A stretch of DNA of 64,000 nt from Prostheceraeus crozeri (Eukaryota; Platyhelminthes; Polycladida; Euryleptidae), in NCBI GenBank assembly GCA_907163375.1, contig CAJQUW010001459.1, positions 1-64,000 on the forward strand, given 5' to 3'. Shown here one piece after another: positions 56,701 to 64,000 of the stretch (positions within the stretch are counted from its first letter, which is position 1; the number at the start of each line of letters is the position of its first letter). The notes beneath the pieces were generated by a model, which was not told where the DNA came from, did not search any database, and was given only the letters and a program-made list of their open reading frames with translations. A program made the translations under genes and the position numbers.

Positions 56701-57485
56701 TATAATTCTTAATCTTGTAGAAATCTTTCGTGCATGAATAAAGAATAATAAATGTTTATTTGATTATTTCCAAAAAACAATGGAAACATTACAAATAGGC
56801 TACATGTATGAGTAATTATTATAATGATGAAATTACATCTTAGAATCGGTGCATGGTATACAAGTAGGTTTCATTTCTGCATCTGTATTTTCCAGACCGA
56901 ACCGTTGGAGACTTTTCAACTTCAAGTAGTCGACGGCCTTGTGAAGCTGCAGAAAAGACTTGGTCGGCCATCTTTTCTAGAGGACCTGATTCCGGCTCGA
57001 AAACGTCAAGGTGGTCCAGTACCGACATGGCCATTCGGTATGATTGTGTCGATCATTTTCCGATCCACAAGGAGATCAGAGCACGCTGTTACAATTGTGA
57101 CTCAAGATCCATTTTCACTCACATCTTCTGCTCGAAATGCGACTCTACCTGTGTCTTACAGGAAACAGAAACTGTTTCTTCAGCTATCACCATCGAGCTT
57201 GAAACTCTTTTGAGTCCTAAATACATAGAGATGATCTTTGGAAAACTAAGTCTTTTGATTTTTATCTTAATTAGACAGTATTTGATTGAATAAAAGTGAT
57301 TTTTTTCTTGCAATTATGACCTAAATGCCCTTGTTAGCAAATCTGCTACCGACTCTAACTTTGTCTGAAGACCAGATATCTAAATTTTTACTTCATAAAG
57401 TTAATCTCTGATATCTAATATACTATCCACATAATTTTGAAATTTTTCGTACAATGGGAACTACCCTTGGGTATTTACGGGTTAA
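53767..57485 (+). mobile_element. piggyBac element 2 (PGBD-like)
   Basis: TTAA at 53,767-53,770 and 57,482-57,485. Inverted ends are ttaacccactaatacccat (left) and, reversed, ttaacccgtaaatacccaa (right). Palindromes of the form ggtagc-n-gctacc lie near both ends (53,785, 54,168, 57,336). Size 3.7 kb. One spliced transposase gene runs forward. Confidence 0.9.
53960..57220 (+). pseudogene. piggyBac transposase gene 2 (spliced, frameshifted)
   Basis: Exon 1 is very short: ATG 53,960 to 53,977 (MADGDK) before gtatgt. Exon 2 starts at 54,922 after ttctctttcag (PTRKSKAIAIERL, a basic stretch). An acidic segment, then the DDE core with VDEISIAYKG (about 55.65 kb), a FADCLY region where the second Asp normally lies (about 55.89 kb), GRGSSDYKVNEDGN, WYDN and GGIDPNG (about 56.22 kb). 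It is read in at least three frames, with breaks near 55.02, 55.38, 55.76 and 56.23 kb. An intron probably runs from gtgagtag (about 56,366) to ttccag (about 56,896). The last exon has the zinc-binding pattern RCYNCDSR and FCSKCD. Inactive as it stands. Confidence 0.85.
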
Positions 57486-58190
57486 AACAGCCCGATTTTA
57501 ATCGGTGCATTAATCTGTTGCACATTCTTTGCTGCAGCGCAGAAAATGTTGCTAGTACTCAAACGCTACGAGAAAGCAAAAGAAAAACTAAAGACTAAAT
57601 TTATAAGTCTTAAGAAATACTAAAGAAAAAAATTCTTTTGAAAGTTGAAAACCCTGCTGAGAACACATTGTTGCGTTGTTTTTAGTAGCCATTTATCTGT
57701 CTATTTTCGCTATCTCCGAACGACCGTGAATTAGGGTAATTCCTTTTGAAAGGGCTTCTTCCAACCTTCTATTTCTAGCCATTGTGAGATATCTAGAGCA
57801 CCGAGATATGCAAGTCCTAAATTTTCACGAATAGTGTACACTCTATACAGACTCAGGACTGATAGATTTCATTGTTCGATAGCGCAATTCATTGGCAATT
57901 CTGAGCTGCTGTTCACGGGAAGTTTCATGCAGGACAGCACAACAGTGTGTGCACACGCAGTCATAATACTGCCTTTGTCCTTCGTCCTCACAGTGATCTG
58001 CCGAATCTGCATGCAAATATGTGAGGCAAGCGTCATCTGATTGATCGATGCGTTGCTATAGCATCAAGTTGGTTAGCTTGTCTCAAAACATATTATGCGT
58101 GCGCCTGACTGGGAAAGCTGCGCGCCCTGCAGATCAGTCTACGTCCTACGATAATAAACAGCAAGTGCACAAAAGCACATCAGATCGCTC
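57486..58190. other. No gene recognised
   Basis: Flank between piggyBac-2 and the THAP fragment. No repeats or domains seen. Confidence 0.3.
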
Positions 58191-58600
58191 AACGAATGTG
58201 CATATTTCGTTTTTTGCATTTTCTCATGATCAGACTCTTCGCGACAAATGGATAAGACAAAGAGCAATTAAGCGAGAGGATGTCGATAATTTTGGCCAAA
58301 GAAGCGTCTTCCTTCCAACCTTGTCTTCACGAATTTGTTCTCTGCACTTCCTCGAAAATGATTTGATCAAGACAAGTCAACAATTCAAGATCATCTAAGC
58401 GTCCCAGAAAAGAATTGAAACTATTGCAACTCAAATCTTCGACAGTTCCCAGTGTTTTCAACAACTTTCCATCTTACTATACCTCGGCATCTTCATCAAC
58501 CAAACCAAACTTTTTGTGGAAAACGCATCAACGGCAACGGCTCGCATGGAAGGAGAGAACACAAGAATGGAAACTTGATAATTCGAATTCCCAAGGATAA
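58190..58600 (+). pseudogene. THAP-domain protein fragment (left arm copy)
   Basis: The forward strand encodes HISFFAFSHDQTLRDKWIRQ, then an acidic/basic helix, then LPTLSSRICSLHFLENDLI, which matches the THAP zinc-finger pattern (FxFPxD...RxxW...(S)RICSxHFxxxD). The first CxxC pair is not seen. A stop follows KTSQQFKII; one frame over, SKRPRKELKLLQLKSSTVP and SVFNNFP continue (a basic linker and the TVPSVF motif usual after THAP). So one frame break is present. THAP domains bind DNA and occur in host nuclear proteins and in P-element-type transposases. Confidence 0.7.
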
Positions 58601-58627
58601 TAACCGATTTCGAGGATCTCTTAGATT
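58249..58627 (+). repeat. Left arm of a 379-bp inverted duplication
   Basis: Matches 60,214-60,592 on the other strand over the full 379 bp without length change. By eye I find about three mismatches (near 58,272, 58,329 and 58,605). It begins at tggataagacaaagagcaat. Confidence 0.92.
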
Positions 58628-60213
58628 TAGGCATTGCAATCTCAAGGTTATTTCTTCAATCTCGAGATTCGAGATTTCAGAAATCCTTATCTTGGGATCT
58701 CGAGTCGAGATTTTTATTTTTGATGAGGAATTGGCATTAAATTCGCAAATTAAAGTAACATAAAATTATGTTACTTATTTCGAAACAAGAATAATAATAA
58801 TACACGCTAACTTATTGTTTTCTTTGTAGTAACTTCTTAATCATAATAATTACAATATTAGTTTTGTTGTTTATCCGTTTATTTGTCGTTTTAGTTGTAA
58901 TAGTTACATATATGATCTTCACACCCTTTTCGTTTGAGATTTGATGAACATCGCAATGTAGCAACCCCACTGGGTGGTTCAATGTGCCCCACGTATGGGC
59001 CACATTGAACCACTTTGGTAGAAATTTCAAAATTAAAATTGTGAGGAGATTAAATGTCACAAAAACGTCCAACAACTCAGAGCTAAGGATATCCTCATCC
59101 TTTCATCCGAGTTTGATTTTGGTTCATTTGATTTAGTATATTCAAACTGCTGAGAAAAGATCAAAAACATGTTTAATGTGCCCCACCCACCCCTATCAAG
59201 AATGGAGATGCAGCGAGTCCTCTGACTGATCGCTGTTTGAAATGTACCGCGAACTGTATTGAAGACTGACGTCATGATATTGCTAACTTTGGATTGCCCT
59301 GTCAAAGCCAGTATCAACGAATTCGAAAATTGATTTGTACTTCGTTGTGATTGCCTGGAATGATGTTATTAAGTATAAATACACATGTCAACGGATTCTC
59401 ATCGAAGATCGCACCCACAAACTGAAGGCTGTAACAAATATGCGAGTGACTCACAACCAAAAGCAGTTTAACTTAAATTAATAATGGCAGTTATTCGATT
59501 AAGCAATCAAGCAGATTTTTAGAGTCATAATCGCACATTTTCACTAAAAGTTGACGTATCTTGATGAACAATACATCAAATAAAAGCCTAGGATTTGACT
59601 GTTCATCTCATGCGGGTTTCATCTTTTCATCTACACGATTTCATGTTTAAAAAATTATGATTTCTGAAATGGGTTTTACTTCTGTAGAGGCACATTAGTA
59701 ATGAGTAGACGTGTAATATACTGTCATCAATTCATCATGAAAAATGCAAATTATCATATCACTGTAATAACATCTGGATAAGCTGATAACGATGTAAAAT
59801 GTGGAACGCCTTTTTTCTGAACAAATATTGCCAGTGATAGACCTATGTGTACAATAATAAAATCACTAAATCCTGTAAAAATTATAACTAACAACCGATG
59901 GAGAGAAATATTTATAGATCAGCTTACCTATTAACAACATGATTGTTCGAGTCATAGCAATGACTTACTCGTACATTTTGCTTAAATTAGTCAATTCCGT
60001 TTCTTAGATTCCAAAAGATAATAAAATCGATTGCCATGTATCCTGATCCATCGATGTAGAAGTCAAATGACAAATCATGAAATATACGAATGAAACTTTG
60101 AAAGTGTGGAGACAATTTATTGTTAAATGATTCTGAAGAAAAATGAGATAACACTGCGCACTCAGAAGTCTAAATATATGTGTAATTTGTTGGGAGATTT
60201 ATTGAAGGAAGCC
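58628..60213. other. Spacer between inverted arms; no gene
   Basis: Short palindromes occur: atctcgagattcgagat (about 58,660) and a ggttcaatgtg/cacattgaacc pair (58,976-59,012). No domain recognised. Confidence 0.45.
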
Positions 60214-60592
60214 AATCTAAGAGATCCTCGAAATGGGTTATTATCCTTGGGAATTCGAATTATCAAGTTTCCATTCTTGTGTTCTCTCCTTCCATGCGAG
60301 CCGTTGCCGTTGATGCGTTTTCCACAAAAAGTTTGGTTTGGTTGATGAAGATGCCGAGGTATAGTAAGATGGAAAGTTGTTGAAAACACTGGGAACTGTC
60401 GAAGATTTGAGTTGCAATAGTTTCAATTCTTTTCTGGGACGCTTAGATGATCTTGAATTGTTGACTTGTCTTGATCAAATCATTTTCGAGGAAGTGCAGA
60501 GAACAAATTCGCGAAGACAAGGTTGGAAGGAAGACGCTTCTTTGGCCAAAATTATCGACATCCTCTCGTTTAATTGCTCTTTGTCTTATCCA
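60214..60592 (-). repeat. Right arm of the inverted duplication (THAP fragment copy)
   Basis: The reverse strand carries the same THAP remnant (SRICSLHFLEND) and the same TVPSVF linker, with the same frame break as the left arm, so the duplication came after the damage. The N-terminal part of the domain is cut off at 60,592, where the sequence diverges. Confidence 0.92.
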
Positions 60593-60896
60593 GACAAAGC
60601 TTTTTTTAGTTTTATAGATTATCATATCGCGCGTTTAGCCATTATATTTAAAAGATTCTAAACTAGAACTATAATCTTCAAAAATAGTAGCGAAGTTGGA
60701 AAAAATCAAAATTTCCGTGTCCACAGGCCAAGTACTGATATTCAGGTATATTTCTTGATCGATTTAAGTCATGTAATATGTTGTAACAATATATTTTCTA
60801 AAGGGGAAGATTTGAACTTTTCACGAAAAACATTCTCGGTATGTAGAAACTTTTTATAACGGCAGAAATCCAGATGAATCCATGTCCATGATTTTT
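60593..60896. other. No gene recognised
   Basis: A/T-rich flank without features. Confidence 0.3.
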
Positions 60897-61381
60897 TGAA
60901 GTCTGACCGACGTTTCTGCAATATTTTACTTCGGATGCCTATCTTATGTAGTTACTTATGTAGATATTTAATTCTAAATAAATTGCAGTGCAATTTTGGT
61001 ATGAGGAAGTTGATTTTGGCACTTGAATCGTATGATTCTTTCATGAAGTGACTCACAAACGTTCAAAAATGTAACGGTTTTTGAAAAATAACAGAAAAAT
61101 GCAGAGAACGTAGTCTGACCGACGGCCATATTCTATCTCTCGTGGTTCAAATAATGAATATTATATAGGCTTAAGAGTATTACGTTATAGCTAGCCGATA
61201 TGCTTAACTTATAATGATAGAGCTTTTTGATATTGATGATGTTACTCATGAGGAATTATTAGAAACCGCACAAAATGAAGTCTGACCGACGGTTCTGACC
61301 GACGTCGGTCAGACTTCAACGGCCGTCGGTAAGACTTCATTGGCCGTCGGTCAGACTTAATTAGCCGTCGGTCAGACTTCA
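60897..61381. mobile_element. Small element with tgaagtctgaccgacg inverted ends
   Basis: The left end tgaagtctgaccgacg (60,897) matches the reverse complement of the right end (61,366-61,381). Near the right end the unit ggccgtcggtcagactt is tandemly repeated about four times (61,305-61,380), and ctgaccgacgtcggtcag at 61,297 is an 18-bp perfect palindrome. Another copy of gtctgaccgacgg lies at 61,114. No coding sequence; the class is unknown. Confidence 0.65.
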
Positions 61382-61614
61382 GATATAACAACCCTAGCTC
61401 GTAGTAACATTATCAACAGTATCATTATACATTTACTCGTATATGAATAGATTTATCCATTAAGAGTAAGGATACTTAAGTTACTCGTTTGATTTATAAG
61501 CCTATAATAATTCATATAATACTTTATCAACATTATTAATAGTAATTAATATTGATGACAATATCGATAATAATGATATTAATAATAATCAATAATATAA
61601 AATACAGTCGAACC
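61382..61614. other. A/T-rich flank with ataat repeats; no gene
   Basis: Low-complexity aataat and gatatt runs precede the Tigger end. Confidence 0.4.
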
Positions 61615-64000
61615 CGCATATAAGGAAGTGCGTGGGATCAGCAAAAAATGTCCTTATAAGCGGGTTGTTCTTACATACGAGGTTTCTGTAAATTTAATAT
61701 TTGGGCTCCTTTCAATGAAGAGATGAGTAATGTGTAATATCTGATTTAATCAATGAGATTTATTAAGTAAGTTTTATACTATTTTTCAATTTTGAAAGTA
61801 TTTTTTGCTGTACTATTGTAATCTGCAGCAGTATGCGCAATTATATGCATACAAATTTAATTACAATTGTGATGACAAAATAATAATGCCCCCATGATTA
61901 AACCTTTCATCCTAGCTGAATTCTATATATCAAAAACTCAGTATCCAATAAGAACATCAAAATTGTTTGAATAGTAAATTATTTGCGAAGTACAGAGATT
62001 AGAACAGTCATAAAGGAGAAAAGAAGTCGGTCAATTTCTTTTGTGTACCTTTACAACTGGAAATTTTCACTAAATCACGTTCCAAGTCGTCAAGGCGATT
62101 CATAGCAAAAGACCCACTTGATTGTTGATCAATGAAGATGCGAATTTGATCAACACACTCTAACACCGTAGCAACAACTTCCGTAATACTTTCACCATCG
62201 CTTTCGTCATGTTGATCGTCACTACCAATATTGCAGCAAATTTGATCACAAATTTCAGTGTCAGTCATAGATCCATGCGTTTCGCAAAGGAGATCAAGGT
62301 CAACAAAATCCATGAAATCTTTGTTCTCCAGACCTTCGGGCAATTCACTCACATCAAGCTCCAGTTCGTTGGCCACAATATCTGGCGAGTGCTCTTTCAC
62401 GACAAATCCGGCCTTTCTAAAACAATTTTGAATTGTCTCTGGTCTGACAAGCCACCAACTTTGCTTCAGCACGTGCATTGCTGCAAGCAGGTTGAAGCCT
62501 TTCAAAAACGTTTCAACGGAATTGTATTTCTCGATTGCTGCAAGCTGCCGACGACAAATGTTCTTTCGATAGTACACTTTGTACAGTGAATGATTCCCTG
62601 GTCGAGCGGTTGAGCAAGAAAAGTCGTGTTTGCGGGAAGATAATCTCTATGTTTCTGAGAGAAGTTCCAGAATACTTATGACATGCCGCGTTGTCGCAAA
62701 GTAGAACAACTTTGCGGGTCAGACTTCTGTCCCATTGCGCCAATATTTGAGTCCAGATGGAACTAGTCATCCATGCCTTGGTGTTATTATAATATGGCAG
62801 AGGAAGTTGCTTTACACCAGTGAAGCATCTTGGTCTTCTAGCTTTGCCAATAACGAATATTTTCTTATCACTGCCATCCTGGTTTGTTAAAAACAGGGCC
62901 GTTATACGGTCTTTGGGAACTTTAGTAGATGTGGGCTTTGAGCCAGCAACAGCCATAGTTCCTGAGGGGAGGGCTTTGTAGAATAGCGCAGACTCGTCAG
63001 CGTTATAAATGTTACAGGCTGCATAGTTCCTACACAAGTTCGGTAGCACATTATCCACCCAGTTATTAGCACCTTCAGTGTCTGCAGATGCTATCTCTCC
63101 TTGCATCTTTTGAAAGGTTATGTTGTTGGATGTCTTCCACCTTTGCAACCATCCATTGTTTGGTTCAAAATCTACATTCAATTCTTGAGCAAGTTTCTTA
63201 AATTTTTCCATTATAAGTGGACCACCTATAGGAATACTTGAAGCTCGAGCTTGGCTAAACCACAATGTCAAGGCATTGTTGACACTTTCGTAATTACTAG
63301 GGCGGAAGCGCTTGGAGCTTAAATTCTTGTTTTGAAATGCTTCGTTTCGGAGTTTGGCCTCGTCTTTAAAAAATTTCGAAATTGAAGAAAGTCCGATGCC
63401 ATATTCCTCGCAAATTTGATTCCTCGTTTTCACCTTTCCATTTAATGAATCGATGATGCTTAACTTCTCTTGGACGGTAAGGCATTTACGCTTGTTAGAC
63501 ATCGTTGGCTTGAATGACAGCACTTCGGAGATGGCGAGATCAAATCGAGGTTTTGTGATTGCAACGCTAATTCGTAATGTGTTGCTCTGCTTTGCTTTCC
63601 TCGATATCTTCTGTCGTGTCCATAGAAGACTTTCTGTGGTATTGTTAATTTCTATGGTCGTGTCAAGCCAAAACAACATTGTTTTGGATTGTTGGTTTGA
63701 ATTTTCAAATCCTGCTTCAACAATTGCATTCATATGTAACTACTGTACAACCATGGATATCTGCTACAACAGTCAAATCACGGATATCCATGAATGAATA
63801 AAGAAAATTGCAAGGTATAGATAGCTACAGAGACAGTATACATGTGGTAGTCTATATTGTCTACGGATAGTTGAAATCATAGAAATGCTTGACAAACAAC
63901 GATGTCCCCACTGACGGGTAGTTCCTAATACAAGGGGCTTTATTGTGAAGTTTTACTGTGGATGGGATATGAAATGCCCTTCCTAAGAGCCGGGTTGTCC
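61615..64000 (-). mobile_element. Tigger/pogo-type element, right end outside the window
   Basis: The left end starts after TA: cagtcgaacccgcatataag, followed inward by gcgggttgttcttac. This resembles known Tigger/pogo ends. The window ends with gccgggttgtcc, which may be the start of the other terminal repeat. The transposase gene lies inside on the reverse strand. Confidence 0.85.
62008..63502 (-). pseudogene. Tigger/pogo-like transposase with CENP-B-type DNA-binding domains, frameshifted
   Basis: I choose the ATG at 63,502 (MSNKRKCLTVQEKLSIIDSL), where the psq/CENP-B N-terminal helix-turn-helix begins; the open frame extends further upstream without support. A CENPB-type second DNA-binding domain follows (LWFSQARASSIPIGGPLIMEK to WLQRWKTSNNI). 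The DDE_1 core has IYNADESALFYK and VVLLCDNAACHKYS. The third Asp motif (QPLDQGII) is in another frame near 62,615, with breaks on either side at about 62,640 and 62,590. The tail matches the family (TIQNCFRKAGF, KKLTDFFSPL at the end). Such transposases act in the nucleus at TA sites. Two indels make this copy probably inactive. Confidence 0.88.

Noticed and set aside
62209-62589. Forward open frame inside the Tigger element
   Set aside because: It is the antisense shadow of the transposase C-terminal coding region.

Overview
This window looks like transposon-dense, A/T-rich nuclear DNA from a eukaryote, most likely a marine invertebrate. The evidence is the mix of mobile elements (Ty3/gypsy, mariner, pogo/Tigger, hAT, two spliced piggyBacs, a tRNA-derived SINE and a Polinton/Maverick), GT-AG introns inside transposase genes, and a kilobase-scale homogeneous satellite. 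I cannot name the species, and I see no host gene I would defend. Almost every recognisable coding stretch belongs to a mobile element, and nearly all of them carry frameshifts or stops.

Layout: 1-5.3 kb holds diverged dispersed and tandem repeats (about 210-bp, 36-bp and 200-bp units) and two hairpins. 5.68-14.0 kb is a satellite of 22 near-identical 355-bp units, each a diverged dimer of about 178-bp monomers, with decayed monomers at both edges. 14.34-19.06 kb is a complete Ty3/gypsy retrotransposon (LTRs, PPT, gag-protease, RT, RNase H, integrase) broken by one frameshift and one in-frame TGA. 19.4-21.0 kb has a pogo-type non-autonomous element, a hairpin repeat and the inverted partner of the repeat at position 1. 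21.63-23.02 kb is a mariner element. 23.0-26.8 kb is mostly featureless, with one SINE and a mariner relic.

26.82-41.62 kb is bracketed by the two ends of an old hAT-like element and contains later insertions. The main one is a compact 10.2-kb Polinton (27,096-37,303) with 71-bp terminal inverted repeats and a 6-bp target duplication. It encodes a protein-primed family-B DNA polymerase interrupted by an intein at the catalytic motif C, a packaging ATPase, a probable penton-type capsid protein, a phage-tail-fibre-like protein, a zinc-finger protein and a membrane protein. I find no integrase, double-jelly-roll major capsid protein or Ulp1-like protease. A hAT derivative and a perfect-TIR MITE follow.

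43.86-52.80 kb is a piggyBac element whose transposase gene (reverse strand, three exons visible) is split within its C-terminal cysteine-rich domain by a nested 5.2-kb DNA element of unknown class. 53.77-57.49 kb is a second, unrelated piggyBac on the forward strand. 58.25-60.59 kb contains a nearly identical 379-bp inverted duplication of a THAP-domain gene fragment. 61.6 kb to the window end is a Tigger/pogo element running off the edge.

The most interesting system is the intein-bearing, integrase-less mini-Polinton. The dimeric satellite, the transposon-in-transposon split of the piggyBac zinc domain and the THAP foldback deserve checking next.
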